A stretch of 64,000 nucleotides of DNA from [Bacillus] selenitireducens MLS10 (GCF_000093085.1 NC_014219.1:1426001-1490000), one strand, 5' to 3'. Positions 46,476 through 55,199 are shown, numbered from the stretch's first letter. A program made the numbers and translations. Notes: a model not told the origin generated them from the sequence alone.

Positions 46476-46501
46476 TACTACAAACAGATGAGGTGGAAGG
46501 C

Positions 46502-47776
46502 ATGAATTTAATCGAAGATTTACAGTACCGGGGTCTGATGCACCAGGTAACAGATGAAGAGGGATTAAAACGGCTGTTGGAACAGGAACAGGTGAAACTG
46601 TATTGCGGGTTTGATCCGACGGGTGACAGCCTGCACATCGGTCATTTGTTGACGATTCTGATGCTTCGCCGTTTTCAGCTTGCAGGCCATAAACCGTTTC
46701 CACTCGTTGGCGGCGCGACGGGACTGATCGGTGACCCGAGCGGGAAAAAAGCGGAACGGACGCTCAATGAACAGGAAGTCGTCGAAGGCTTTGTTGAGAA
46801 AATTCAAGGCCAGCTCCAGCGTTTTCTCGATTTTGAAGGCGCCAATGCTGCGGAAATGAAAAACAATTACGATTGGCTCGGTTCCATGACGCTGACGGAT
46901 TTTCTCCGCGACGTAGGGAAGCACTTCAGCGTGAACTACATGCTCGCGAAAGATTCGGTAGAATCCCGAATCCAGACGGGAATCAGCTTTACAGAATTCA
47001 CATACCAGATTCTTCAGTCCTACGATTTTCATAAACTGTACACGGAAGAACAAGTGAAACTGCAGATCGGTGGCAGTGACCAGTGGGGGAATATTACTGC
47101 CGGACTCGAGCTGATCAGACGACTCTCCGGCGGTGAAGAAGGGGAGCGTCCAGATGCATACGGCTTTACGATCCCTCTTGTCACTAAGGCAGATGGCGAG
47201 AAGTTTGGAAAATCGGAAGGTGGCGCGATCTGGCTTGACCCGGAGAAAACGTCTCCCTATGAGTTTTACCAGTTTCTCCTGAATACGGATGATTCAGATG
47301 TGATCCGTTTTCTTAAATACTTTACCTTCCTGGAAAAACAGGAGATCGATGCCCTTGAAACGGAAGTCCAGGAACGGCCGCATGAGCGACAGGCTCAAAA
47401 GAAGCTTGCCGAGGAACTGACCCGTTTCGTTCATGATGAAGCAGCACTTGATAAAGCACAAAATATCACCAATGCGCTCTTTGGCGGCGGAGACTTAAAA
47501 GAGCTGACAGCGGATGAAGTGCAGGAAGGCTTCAAAGATGTGCCGGGCTTCGAAGTTGATCAGCCGGATAAACTGCTGCTTGATGTGCTCGTCGAAGCCA
47601 AAGTCGCCTCTTCAAAACGCCAGGCGAGAGAAGACATCCAGAACGGTGCCATTTATCTCAACGGAGACCGCTGTCAGGATCTTCAGAAAACCCTTGGGGA
47701 AGACGATAAAATTGACGGGGCATTCACGGTCCTTCGTCGCGGAAAGAAGAAATTTTTCCTGATTCATTATAAATAA
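46502..47776 (+). CDS. tyrS: Tyrosyl-tRNA synthetase
   Basis: A 424-residue class Ic aminoacyl-tRNA synthetase. HIGH is seen in GDSLHIGHLLT, KMSKS appears as KFGKS (in DGEKFGKSEGGAIWLD), and tyrosine recognition uses YQILQSYDF and GGSDQWGNI. A C-terminal S4 domain (VASSKRQAREDIQNGAIYLNG) completes TyrRS. The start is ATG 46502, seven bases after gaggtgg. Control is by the T-box directly upstream. Confidence 0.96.
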   Translation: MNLIEDLQYRGLMHQVTDEEGLKRLLEQEQVKLYCGFDPTGDSLHIGHLLTILMLRRFQLAGHKPFPLVGGATGLIGDPSGKKAERTLNEQEVVEGFVEKIQGQLQRFLDFEGANAAEMKNNYDWLGSMTLTDFLRDVGKHFSVNYMLAKDSVESRIQTGISFTEFTYQILQSYDFHKLYTEEQVKLQIGGSDQWGNITAGLELIRRLSGGEEGERPDAYGFTIPLVTKADGEKFGKSEGGAIWLDPEKTSPYEFYQFLLNTDDSDVIRFLKYFTFLEKQEIDALETEVQERPHERQAQKKLAEELTRFVHDEAALDKAQNITNALFGGGDLKELTADEVQEGFKDVPGFEVDQPDKLLLDVLVEAKVASSKRQAREDIQNGAIYLNGDRCQDLQKTLGEDDKIDGAFTVLRRGKKKFFLIHYK

Positions 47777-47795
47777 AGAATCATTAGGAAGCTGA

Positions 47796-47826
47796 AGAAA
47801 GCAGGTGCATATGCCTGCTTTTTTCT
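47796..47826 (+). terminator. Terminator after tyrS
   Basis: aaagcagg (47798-47805) pairs with cctgcttt (47814-47821), followed by further T residues. Confidence 0.8.
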
Positions 47827-47928
47827 GTTGACCGATCAGCATCGTCTGACGGGGTTGTGACGGCCATCACTGCAAGGGCTGCTTTTCCCTGCTATTGTAA
47901 CTGTATCAGACATGTCAGGGGGAATTTG

Positions 47929-48303
47929 ATGAAAGATTGTCAGGATAAGCTTCTTGTATATGCCTGTTCAGGCTGTTCATCGGCAGCGCAGACGGCAAAC
48001 AACATTGCACTGAAGATGGACAGGGAGGACGTTGCTGAGATGTCCTGTATTGCAGGGGTTGGCGGTGACGTTAAACCACTTGTAAAAACAGCCACATCAG
48101 GCAGACCGATCATTGCCATTGACGGCTGCCCGCTACACTGTGCAAAGCACTGCCTCGCACGGCATGATGTGTCTCCAGAGTGGCATGTGGATCTGTCGAC
48201 ATATGCGATCAAGAAGCAAAAAGGTGTCGATCCGGATCCTGAGGAAGTGGACAGGACCTATACACTTCTGATCAGGGAAATGCCAAAACAGATGAATGAC
48301 TAA
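47929..48303 (+). CDS. DGC-domain putative zinc-binding protein
   Basis: A 124-residue protein of the DGC family, named for the Asp-Gly-Cys motif. Four or more conserved cysteines: YACSGCSSAAQTAN, MSCIAG, IDGCPLHCAKHCLA. The DGCPLxCA signature is complete. The family is thought to bind zinc or act in redox chemistry and often accompanies molybdopterin or denitrification genes; here no link with the nar operon 7 kb away is shown. ATG 47929 has agggggaa 7 bases upstream. It is flanked by terminators, hence probably monocistronic. Confidence 0.85.
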   Translation: MKDCQDKLLVYACSGCSSAAQTANNIALKMDREDVAEMSCIAGVGGDVKPLVKTATSGRPIIAIDGCPLHCAKHCLARHDVSPEWHVDLSTYAIKKQKGVDPDPEEVDRTYTLLIREMPKQMND

Positions 48304-48311
48304 ACAGAAAG

Positions 48312-48350
48312 CAGACCTCCGAAGCCGGTTCGGAGGTCTGTTCTTTTTTG
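48312..48350 (+). terminator. Terminator after DGC gene
   Basis: cagacctccgaa (48312-48323) pairs with ttcggaggtctg (48329-48340), followed by ttcttttttg. It lies against the converging ABC permease gene and may serve both. Confidence 0.85.
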
Positions 48351-48361
48351 AATCAAATGAC

Positions 48362-49963
48362 TCAGGTGCGGATATCTCGTCTTCTGAAGGCCACTGCACC
48401 GGCTGCCATCAGGATACCTGCGAGGATCAGTGTGATCAAGAGCGGTGTCATGGCGGCGTCTTCAACCGGCACCTGTGAAACGTAGCCAAATGGTGAGAGT
48501 TTTCCTGTCCATTCGGGGAAATCCATCAGTTGGCCGAGATAGAGAACAAAGAACGTATACAGCAAATAGAACCAGACAAACGATGTCCGTTTAGGGAAGA
48601 ATCCTGTCAGTAACGCGTTGATGCCGATGAAAAACAGAATTGCAGGGAAGTAGGAAAACCCGGCTTCCATCATCATGGTGAGTGACATCCCTTCCTCCAT
48701 GACGGCATCAGCTGCAATCCAGAAGCCGAACATCGCCATGAATACCATCAAAGCTGCATTGACAACAGCCAGTAAGAGGTATCCTCCGAACAGACGGTAC
48801 TGTGAGACGGCATGAGCGAGTATAGGTTCAATGCGGTCTTTCTTCTCTTCGCTGCGAAGTTTATTCATCGCCATGACCGGAGGGACAGCGGCAAGGATCG
48901 ACATGACAATCACAAGCATGGGGATAAACTGATCTGTCAGTGTCATGCCGTCTGAACCGGAAAGCATCTGTTCAAACATCTCGTTGCCGGCAAAGAATGC
49001 TTCCATATCGCCCATAACCGATCCGTAGGCGGCGCCAATTACAAACATCCCGATGGCCCAGTAAAGAACCGTCATCCGCTGTAAGCGCCATGCTGCGCCG
49101 AGCGGGCTTCTGAGGAATGGAGATGCGTGTCTTCGTCCGGCACGATCCGGTAAAAAGCCCCGATCCATATCACGGATCGACTGCAGATAGTTGGCAAGAA
49201 TAAATAATAATAAACTGAATACGATCATCAGAAGAACAGGCCACCAGTTGTTTGATGAATAAGCTTCCGTTTTGGTTGACCATGCGAGCGGTACAACCCA
49301 GGACCAGGCCGCTTCACTGATATCTGTTACCGCGCGGATCAGATACATCGCGACGAGGACACCGACGGAGAGTCCGACCGTCCCTCTCGATGTACTGGTC
49401 AGTTGGGCAAAGACGGCAGTAATCCCTGCAAAAATGAGTGCTGTACCGCCAAGTGATGCACCGTAGAGCATGGAGCCGTTCACGTCCATGGATTCGATCA
49501 TCAGGACCGAAAGCCCCGCACCGATTACGATGCTCAACAGAATACTTGTGATCGTAAGCATGAGAATACCTGCATTCAGGTAGCTTAAGCGTCCCGTCGG
49601 CAAAGAGCGGATCAGTTCAATCCGTCCGTCTTCTTCGTCACCGCGTGTATGCCGGGCGAGGAGAAGAATGCTCATGAGACCTGCCACAACGGCTGTCATC
49701 AGGAGCATCTGATGAGTGGTCATGGCGCCAATGGTATAATTGTCAAGCTCGCCTGGTCCCACCATGGCGATCATGGCCGGATTTTCCATCGTTTGCGCCA
49801 TCGCAGCCCGGTCCCTTTCGGAATCATACAGGCCCAGGAAGGCAAGGGGGACGATCAGGGTGAAAAAGGTAAAGCCAGTCAGCCAAAGGGGGATCTTCAC
49901 CCGGTCGAGTCTGAACATAAATTTGACAAGCTCGATGGTGCCGGTCGAGTATTTGGCGAGCAT
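48362..49963 (-). CDS. ABC exporter permease (ABC-2 type)
   Basis: A 533-residue membrane protein with about twelve hydrophobic segments arranged as two similar halves; each half has an amphipathic start (SPLGAAWRLQRMTVLYW for the second) and six membrane helices. This is the layout of antibiotic or multidrug ABC-2 exporters encoded with one ATPase gene. The cytoplasmic segments HTRGDEEDGRIELIRSLPTGR and KLRSEEKKDRIEPILAHAVSQY are the paired coupling regions, again showing internal duplication. Its start overlaps the ATPase stop by one base. The substrate is unknown. Confidence 0.8.
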   Translation of the reverse strand: MLAKYSTGTIELVKFMFRLDRVKIPLWLTGFTFFTLIVPLAFLGLYDSERDRAAMAQTMENPAMIAMVGPGELDNYTIGAMTTHQMLLMTAVVAGLMSILLLARHTRGDEEDGRIELIRSLPTGRLSYLNAGILMLTITSILLSIVIGAGLSVLMIESMDVNGSMLYGASLGGTALIFAGITAVFAQLTSTSRGTVGLSVGVLVAMYLIRAVTDISEAAWSWVVPLAWSTKTEAYSSNNWWPVLLMIVFSLLLFILANYLQSIRDMDRGFLPDRAGRRHASPFLRSPLGAAWRLQRMTVLYWAIGMFVIGAAYGSVMGDMEAFFAGNEMFEQMLSGSDGMTLTDQFIPMLVIVMSILAAVPPVMAMNKLRSEEKKDRIEPILAHAVSQYRLFGGYLLLAVVNAALMVFMAMFGFWIAADAVMEEGMSLTMMMEAGFSYFPAILFFIGINALLTGFFPKRTSFVWFYLLYTFFVLYLGQLMDFPEWTGKLSPFGYVSQVPVEDAAMTPLLITLILAGILMAAGAVAFRRRDIRT

Positions 49964-50859
49964 CAGTCATCCCCTCCTGACAACCCTTCATAATGACGCA
50001 TAAAGACATCTTCGAGCTTTGGCGGCATGCTTTCAAGACGGAGGAGACCTTTTGGTGTAAGCTGATGCATAACATCTTCCATATATTCATTGTCCACTTG
50101 GAATGACCAGCCGTCTTCTTCTTTCGTCAGCTCATGTACGCCTTCAACCTCATCGAATCCATCTAGGGACTCCCTCGTTTCAACAAAGAAGCGGTTTCGT
50201 GTCAAATGCCGCAAATCGTCGAGGGTACCGGATTCGATAATGGAACCGTCGCGGATAATGACGACCTTATCGCACAGTCGCTCGACTTCAGAGAGGATAT
50301 GGCTCGACAGCAGTACGCTGCTTCCCCGTTCTTTGGCCTCCATGACACATTCCTGAAAAACCCGTTCCATCAGAGGATCAAGACCTGACGTGGGTTCATC
50401 GAGAATGTAGAGATCGGCTTCTGTGGAAAAAGCGGCAACGAGGGCGACTTTTTGCCGGTTCCCTTTTGAATATGTCCGACATTTTTTCGTCGGATCGAGC
50501 TTGAACCGCTCAATCAGCTCTTCGCGACGTCCGCTTTCCTTTCCGCCCCGGAGACGGATGAAAAGATCGATAACTTCACCACCGGTCATGTTCGGCCACA
50601 GGTTGACATCCCCTGGAACATAGGCGACGTTTCGGTGGATCTCAACGGCGTCTTCCCACACATCCTGACTGAAGATTTGGGCCTGTCCGGAATCAGCCCG
50701 GAGAATCCCGAGAAGCACACGGATTGCTGTTGATTTTCCGGCACCGTTCGGACCGATAAATCCGACGATTTCCCCTTTGTTTACTTCAAGATGGATGCCG
50801 TTCAGTGCTTTGACTTTGCCGAATGATTTGTGCAAATTGTGTACGTTAATGAGATTCAT
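49963..50859 (-). CDS. ABC exporter ATP-binding protein
   Basis: A 298-residue ATPase. Walker A is GPNGAGKST (from residue ~37), the Q-loop region NVAYVPGDVNLWPNMTGGE, signature YSKGNRQKVALVAAF (a variant of LSGGQ), Walker B LYILDEPTSGLDP, and switch SSHILSEV. The C-terminal ~80 residues form an accessory domain. ATG 50859 lies 8 bases after aaggag; an ATG two codons earlier is too near that site. It overlaps the TetR gene by 14 bases and the permease by one, so the three genes form one operon. Confidence 0.88.
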   Translation of the reverse strand: MNLINVHNLHKSFGKVKALNGIHLEVNKGEIVGFIGPNGAGKSTAIRVLLGILRADSGQAQIFSQDVWEDAVEIHRNVAYVPGDVNLWPNMTGGEVIDLFIRLRGGKESGRREELIERFKLDPTKKCRTYSKGNRQKVALVAAFSTEADLYILDEPTSGLDPLMERVFQECVMEAKERGSSVLLSSHILSEVERLCDKVVIIRDGSIIESGTLDDLRHLTRNRFFVETRESLDGFDEVEGVHELTKEEDGWSFQVDNEYMEDVMHQLTPKGLLRLESMPPKLEDVFMRHYEGLSGGDD

Positions 50860-51493
50860 CGCCATTTCTCCTTTGACTGTGATCCTTGTAATAACTGTTT
50901 TTCAGAATTGCTGCATAGTCCTCCCATTCCTCGAGGAGTTCGGGGCCGACGTCTTTAAAGGTGGCCAGTTTATTTCGGTATTTCTCTGAAAAGCCCATCA
51001 TGGTCCAGTTCAGGATCTCAGTGGCTTTTTCCACATTGATCGTATCTTTGAACAGGCTCCAGTCCACGTTGACATAGAGCTGGTTGAAACCGGATTCCTG
51101 CATGGCGGCGAGTTTTTCGCCGGCAAACTGACGCACATCTTCGGCAGGTTCATTTAGGACAGACGTCAGGAAATCGAAGGTCTGAGGATACTGTTGCTGG
51201 ATCTTCATTTTAGCGAATCCAATTTTTGAGAGACGTTTAAACAAGTCAGGTTCTTCAAGATCGATTGCTTCATAGACGTCCTGAATCACGATGTTCGTAT
51301 GGTCAATCAGAAAGAGATACAGGTCTTTTTTATTCGAGAAATAATGAAAGAGCGACCCTTTTGAAATACCGGCATCTTTTACTATCGTGTTGGTGGAGGC
51401 ACTGGTATACCCATTCGCGACGAATTCCTGCATCGCAGCATTGATAATCCGCTTCCTTTTGTCTGATTGCAGGTTAAAAAAAGCCTCGTTCAA
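50846..51493 (-). CDS. TetR-family repressor of the ABC exporter
   Basis: A 215-residue TetR-type regulator. DKRKRIINAAMQEFVANGYTSASTNTIVKDAGISKGSLFHYFSNKKDLYLFLID is the helix-turn-helix domain (residues ~10-60); the C-terminal helical part binds the unknown ligand. The start is TTG 51493, because agaagggag lies 8 bases before it on the minus strand; in-frame ATGs further upstream lie within the operator and promoter. It probably represses itself and the exporter through the two palindromes at 51521-51573. Confidence 0.85.
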   Translation of the reverse strand: MNEAFFNLQSDKRKRIINAAMQEFVANGYTSASTNTIVKDAGISKGSLFHYFSNKKDLYLFLIDHTNIVIQDVYEAIDLEEPDLFKRLSKIGFAKMKIQQQYPQTFDFLTSVLNEPAEDVRQFAGEKLAAMQESGFNQLYVNVDWSLFKDTINVEKATEILNWTMMGFSEKYRNKLATFKDVGPELLEEWEDYAAILKNSYYKDHSQRRNGDESH

Positions 51494-51520
51494 TGGACAA
51501 TCTCCCTTCTCTGACGCTGT

Positions 51521-51573
51521 ATTGACCATTGTGGTCAATACCATTATACAGTGATTGACCATAATGGTCAATC
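51521..51573 (-). promoter_or_regulatory. Promoter with two TetR operators
   Basis: On the minus strand TTGACC (-35, 51571-51566) and TATAAT (-10, 51548-51543) are 17 bases apart. Two near-identical palindromes flank it: ATTGACCA-ttg-TGGTCAAT (51521-51539), covering the start point, and gATTGACCA-taa-TGGTCAATc (51553-51573), covering the -35. Their centres are 33 bases apart, about three helical turns, so two dimers could bind the same face. Confidence 0.85.
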
Positions 51574-51620
51574 AGAATTTAAAGACTGTGTAAATGGAAG
51601 ATGGATCGCTTTTTGCCCGC

Positions 51621-51653
51621 AAAAAAAAGCCGGGAAGTATCAGACTTCCCGGC
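51621..51653 (-). terminator. Terminator overlapping the end of the 107-residue gene
   Basis: gccgggaagt (51629-51638) pairs with acttcccggc (51644-51653); eight A at 51621-51628 give a run of eight U on the minus strand. The stem includes the last codons and stop codon of the gene. Confidence 0.85.
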
Positions 51654-51963
51654 CCTTTCGCTGTTCATAATCGAGTGTTACGCCACCGCTTCCTTCTTCA
51701 AGAATCTGAAGTTCTTCGGTCCAGCGTGAGAGATTCAGTTTATGATGCATGATAAAGTCTTCTGGTGAATCCGTGTCTTTCAGAATGTCTGAAAAGGAAC
51801 GGATCTCTTCGATGGTTCCGGTGAAATTCTCATTCACAGAAGAGGTCTCCAACGCGGTCAAATGGCTGATCATGTCGTCTATGCCTTTGTCACTGACAGT
51901 CCTGTCTGTTTTGATCAGGTCAAGCAGGGTTCTCAAGTTTTGAACATGCTGACTGATAGTCAA
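51640..51963 (-). CDS. Uncharacterised small helical protein (107 aa)
   Basis: Not recognised. The sequence is soluble, acidic and predicted to be all helical (ISQHVQNLRTLLDLIKTD..., then EEIRSFSDILKDTDSPEDF). It has no cysteine or signal peptide. The start is TTG 51963 with gggaggg six bases before it. It is monocistronic between its own terminator and a divergent or unrelated region; it does not seem to belong to the TetR operon, from which it is separated by that terminator. Confidence 0.6.
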   Translation of the reverse strand: MTISQHVQNLRTLLDLIKTDRTVSDKGIDDMISHLTALETSSVNENFTGTIEEIRSFSDILKDTDSPEDFIMHHKLNLSRWTEELQILEEGSGGVTLDYEQRKGREV

Positions 51964-52092
51964 TGTGATCCCTCCCAGAGAAAGTGTCTCTGCTTGTATT
52001 GTACCCGATATTTCTGTCGCTACACTTCTTTGAGCGTTAAAAAATGTGTAAATAAACCAGATGGGTATGAAAGAGACCTATAGAAACGGGCT

Positions 52093-52680
52093 TCAGTCGA
52101 AACGGACGTCCTGAAATTCAAGAAAGCGGACACCGTCGTCCTGCAGGACGGCGGTCTGAATCTCCAAGGCATATTTGTAATCCCCGTTTTCGTAGAGCGG
52201 CGCTTCCACAACGACATCAAAATAGGCGTCGGTGACTTCATTGTATAAGTCGATTTCGAAGTTGCCGATTTCATAGTCTTCTTTGGCACGGGTCATCAAG
52301 TCAATCAGTGGTTCCACATTGTCAAAACGATCGCTAAGGTGAGAGAATGAACGGATATGATCATAGCCGTCTTCACCGGTTTCGAAGATATTGACCCCGT
52401 CCGGATACAGGAGTGCTTCGATTAAATTCAGGGCTTCTTGTGTCGCCGGGTTCGATGGATCGAGATCCACATCAATGTCAAACGAGTACCCGCCCTGATC
52501 AGGTTCGGACGATTCGTCACTGTCGTTATGAGCGGGCTCTTCGTTTTCGACCTCCTCGGTCATGTTGGACGTGTTTTCGGATAGGGCGTCGTTGTTTTCA
52601 TCTGTATTCCCTTCATCTGAACAGGCCGACAGTGTAATGGCTGCTGCGGTAAGAACGATTAGGTGAATGGTTTTTTCCAT
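52093..52680 (-). CDS. Uncharacterised acidic lipoprotein (195 aa)
   Basis: A predicted lipoprotein: hydrophobic LIVLTAAAITLSAC with lipobox LSAC, followed by a ~45-residue disordered Glu/Asp/Asn/Ser-rich linker and a globular domain with FDIDVDLDPSNPATQEALNLIEAL and DAYFDVVVEAPLYENGDYKYALEIQT. No known motif. The acidic linker resembles those of other secreted proteins of alkaliphiles. ggagg lies 8 bases before ATG 52680 on the minus strand; the ATG directly before it is possible. Confidence 0.65.
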   Translation of the reverse strand: MEKTIHLIVLTAAAITLSACSDEGNTDENNDALSENTSNMTEEVENEEPAHNDSDESSEPDQGGYSFDIDVDLDPSNPATQEALNLIEALLYPDGVNIFETGEDGYDHIRSFSHLSDRFDNVEPLIDLMTRAKEDYEIGNFEIDLYNEVTDAYFDVVVEAPLYENGDYKYALEIQTAVLQDDGVRFLEFQDVRFD

Positions 52681-52750
52681 CATTGATTCCTCCATATGTA
52701 TGAGTGACATTTATGATATACAGGTGATTCATCCCGTGAGCTCCCGGTGC

Positions 52751-53026
52751 TTAAGGCAGGCTGTCAATGTCCTGATTATTGATAAAGTCCTCGAAGGGAT
52801 CGGGGCGGAAAAAGGTGTCGTACCCTGTCTGAAGAAGTAAAAATGACCAAAAAATCATTCCGAGTACGGTGCCGACCCGGATGGTTTTTTTATGAAGATC
52901 AGAGATTTCGGGGGTTCTTTCATAGCGCCATCTTCGCATAAACAGATACGACTCTTCCGGTTCAAACAGGGTCCAGATGCTGAAGATAAAAAAGGGGATC
53001 GAAAAGACGAGTAAAACAAAAAACAT
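52751..53026 (-). CDS. Small two-helix membrane protein
   Basis: A 91-residue protein with two membrane segments (residues 1-20 and ~53-68), joined by a charged loop FEPEESYLFMRRWRYERTPEISD. It resembles the short DUF6199-type membrane proteins, but the match is only by layout. aaggg lies 8 bases before ATG 53026; a GTG three codons upstream lies within that region. Function unknown. Confidence 0.6.
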   Translation of the reverse strand: MFFVLLVFSIPFFIFSIWTLFEPEESYLFMRRWRYERTPEISDLHKKTIRVGTVLGMIFWSFLLLQTGYDTFFRPDPFEDFINNQDIDSLP

Positions 53027-53178
53027 ACCTATCACCCTTCAGGCTTTTTCAATCAATCTGTTGCTATTGTATCAGAGCGAAGACAGCCGGTCGATGGATG
53101 TCGCTTGCTTCTGTATTTGTGAAATCATAAACTGAAGAAAGAGGCAGGTAATTTTGAACAGATAGGCGGAGATATAGG

Positions 53179-54267
53179 ATGTATTTGAAATTACTGAAAG
53201 TGGGCTCGCTATTGATAATGCTGTTTTTGCTGATTTATCTCGGTTCCCTGATCGACTGGGTCTTTACCCCGATCAGCGTCTTTATTTCAACAGCGTTTTT
53301 CCCACTATTATTTGCAGGGGTGCTGTATTATCTGTTCAGACCCATTGTGAATCTTCTGAGCCGTAAGTTCCCGAGAGGATTCTCCATCGCATTGTTATAC
53401 ATAGGATTTCTCGGTCTGGGGGCGGGGGCCATATCCCTGATCGGCCCTGAACTGCAAAAGCAGTTTTATAATCTGATGGACAGCGTTCCCGGTATTATGA
53501 ACGATTTGCAGTACGTGTTTATGCAGCTCCAGGAGACCGATTTGATAGAAGGAAGCGGATTGGAAGAATGGCTGGATGTGGAAGACCGGCTCGAGGAGAT
53601 CGGGGCGATGATCAGTACCATTGCCGGAGGGCTTGTGTCGAATACGATGGCGTTTCTCGGCACGCTGTTCAACACGCTGCTTTTGTTTTTTATCGTGCCG
53701 TTTATTCTGTTTTTCCTGTTAAAGGACGGGGACCGGCTTGCACCTTATGCGCTGAAGTTCTTCAGTGAAGAGAAGCAGGAAGAGATTCGTCCGGTGCTTC
53801 AGAACATGGACTTCACCATCAGCCGCTATATTCAGGGGATCCTGATCGTCTGTACGTTTATCGGGGTTCTCTATTATACCGGCTTCACGATCATTGGCGT
53901 TGAATACTCCCTGATCCTTGCAATTATCGGGATGTTCACCAATGTGATTCCGTACGTCGGTCCCTGGCTTGGCGCCGTGCCGGCGGTCATTGTTGCGCTG
54001 ATTCACTCTCCCTTGCAGGCCTTCCTTGTCATCGTGCTCGTCGTGATCATCCAGCAGGTGGAAAGTATCCTGATTCAGCCGAATGTCATTGGCAGAGTGA
54101 TGAGGATTCACCCGGTGACGGTGCTGCTTTTAGTCCTGGTGGCAGGTCAATTTGCAGGAATCCTCGGGATGATTCTCGTGATCCCGGTCTACGCTGTGAC
54201 GAAGGTGGTTGTCACCCATCTGTATGAAATCTGGCGTGGGCGTGATCCGAAAAAGGTGTCGATATGA
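53179..54267 (+). CDS. AI-2E family transporter
   Basis: A 362-residue membrane protein of the AI-2E (PerM/YtvI) family with about eight helices. FPLLFAGVLYYLFRPIVNLL is the N-terminal part, a long extracytoplasmic helical stretch (residues ~95-155) follows, then SRYIQGILIVCTFIGVLYYTGF, MFTNVIPYVGPWLGAVPAVIVAL and VESILIQPNVIGRVMRIHPVTVLLLVLVAG, the family signature. Members move small molecules or sodium; the substrate is unknown here. ATG 53179; its stop overlaps the next gene (ATGA). Confidence 0.85.
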   Translation: MYLKLLKVGSLLIMLFLLIYLGSLIDWVFTPISVFISTAFFPLLFAGVLYYLFRPIVNLLSRKFPRGFSIALLYIGFLGLGAGAISLIGPELQKQFYNLMDSVPGIMNDLQYVFMQLQETDLIEGSGLEEWLDVEDRLEEIGAMISTIAGGLVSNTMAFLGTLFNTLLLFFIVPFILFFLLKDGDRLAPYALKFFSEEKQEEIRPVLQNMDFTISRYIQGILIVCTFIGVLYYTGFTIIGVEYSLILAIIGMFTNVIPYVGPWLGAVPAVIVALIHSPLQAFLVIVLVVIIQQVESILIQPNVIGRVMRIHPVTVLLLVLVAGQFAGILGMILVIPVYAVTKVVVTHLYEIWRGRDPKKVSI

Positions 54268-55031
54268 CAGGCCGGGTGATCGGGATCGGCTGGGACGTAG
54301 GCGGCTGGATGGGATCGAACCATGGTCTTGCTGTTTGTGAGTGGATAGCGTCTGAAAACAGCGTATTCTGGCACGGATCACAGGTGGGCACGTCATTGCC
54401 AACAGACAGGCTGATGGGAATCGGGGATATCCTGGCTGCAACAGACAGCGGGTTATCCCTCACCGAAACGGACAGGGTAACGCTCGGAATCGACGCTCCG
54501 CTCGGGTATCCGGTCGCCTTTCAGAAGCTTCTCCATGAAGAGGCGCACGAGGCAGTGACGCGTCCTGAGCGGGAGATCGACAATCCCTACGCTTACCGGC
54601 TGACAGACCGGCTGATTCACCGCCGCTTTATGAAAAAACCGTTGTCGGCTTCCTTTGACCGGATCGGCAACAATGCGACCGTGGCGCTGAGCCATGCCGC
54701 AGAGTGGCGGGAAGAAGGATTCAAAAGGATGCCTCATGAAGAAACTGCATACGGCAACAGCCTGAGGCAATTGATTGAGGTGTATCCGGCGCTTGTCAAA
54801 ACCGGTCGATTTAAAGAAGCGACGGAACCGTTCCGCTCCGTGATGCCCCCGCTTCTTGAGGTCGGCACCGATGTCTATGATGCAGCGATCTGTGCTTTGT
54901 ATGCACTGGCGTTCAGTATCCCGGAACCATCCCGGCTTCTGAAACTGGAACGGCCATCCGAACGGGACATGACTCTTGCCCGGACAGAAGGATGGATCTA
55001 TCATCCATTTGTCGATCGCAACACTATGTAA
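54264..55031 (+). CDS. DUF429 family protein
   Basis: A 255-residue protein of DUF429, a predicted RNase H-like fold. GIGWDVGGW at the start and LGIDAPLG near residue 75 hold the acidic residues at the expected positions. YRLTDRLIHRRF and LIEVYPALV are further family marks, and DVYDAAICALYALAF gives the last conserved Asp. Activity has not been established for the family. ATG 54264 overlaps the transporter stop by four bases, implying coupled translation, though no functional link is obvious. Confidence 0.8.
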   Translation: MTGRVIGIGWDVGGWMGSNHGLAVCEWIASENSVFWHGSQVGTSLPTDRLMGIGDILAATDSGLSLTETDRVTLGIDAPLGYPVAFQKLLHEEAHEAVTRPEREIDNPYAYRLTDRLIHRRFMKKPLSASFDRIGNNATVALSHAAEWREEGFKRMPHEETAYGNSLRQLIEVYPALVKTGRFKEATEPFRSVMPPLLEVGTDVYDAAICALYALAFSIPEPSRLLKLERPSERDMTLARTEGWIYHPFVDRNTM

Positions 55032-55060
55032 AGACATTCTGTCTTGAATGGACCCTTATG

Positions 55061-55091
55061 GGGCCTGGCGCAAAGCCGGGTCTCTTTTTTT
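55061..55091 (+). terminator. Terminator after DUF429 gene
   Basis: gggcctggc pairs with gccgggtct (with G-U pairs) around gcaaa, followed by seven or more T. Confidence 0.7.
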
Positions 55092-55125
55092 GTTCACAAA
55101 ATCGTCATAAACAGCGGGTTTTTCG

Positions 55126-55141
55126 TGTGACAATGATCACA
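55126..55141. promoter_or_regulatory. FNR-type box 1 (perfect)
   Basis: TGTGA-N6-TCACA, the exact symmetric Bacillus Fnr/CRP-type consensus, centred at 55133.5. It lies 58 bases upstream of box 2 and about 130 bases before narG. Confidence 0.8.
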
Positions 55142-55183
55142 AAAATACCGGTTTTCGTTGCGAATTCTTGACAACCGCTCTGG

Positions 55184-55199
55184 TGTGATTTTTGTCACT
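55184..55199. promoter_or_regulatory. FNR-type box 2 at class II position
   Basis: TGTGA-N6-TCACt, one base off perfect, centred at 55191.5. With a -10-like TTAAAT at 55222-55227 and a start near 55233 it would sit at -41.5, the standard activating position for Fnr in B. subtilis narG and narK promoters. Confidence 0.75.

Noticed and set aside
53719-54111. 130-codon minus-strand open frame in the AI-2E transporter gene
   Set aside because: It is an antisense shadow of membrane-helix codons and has no start signal.
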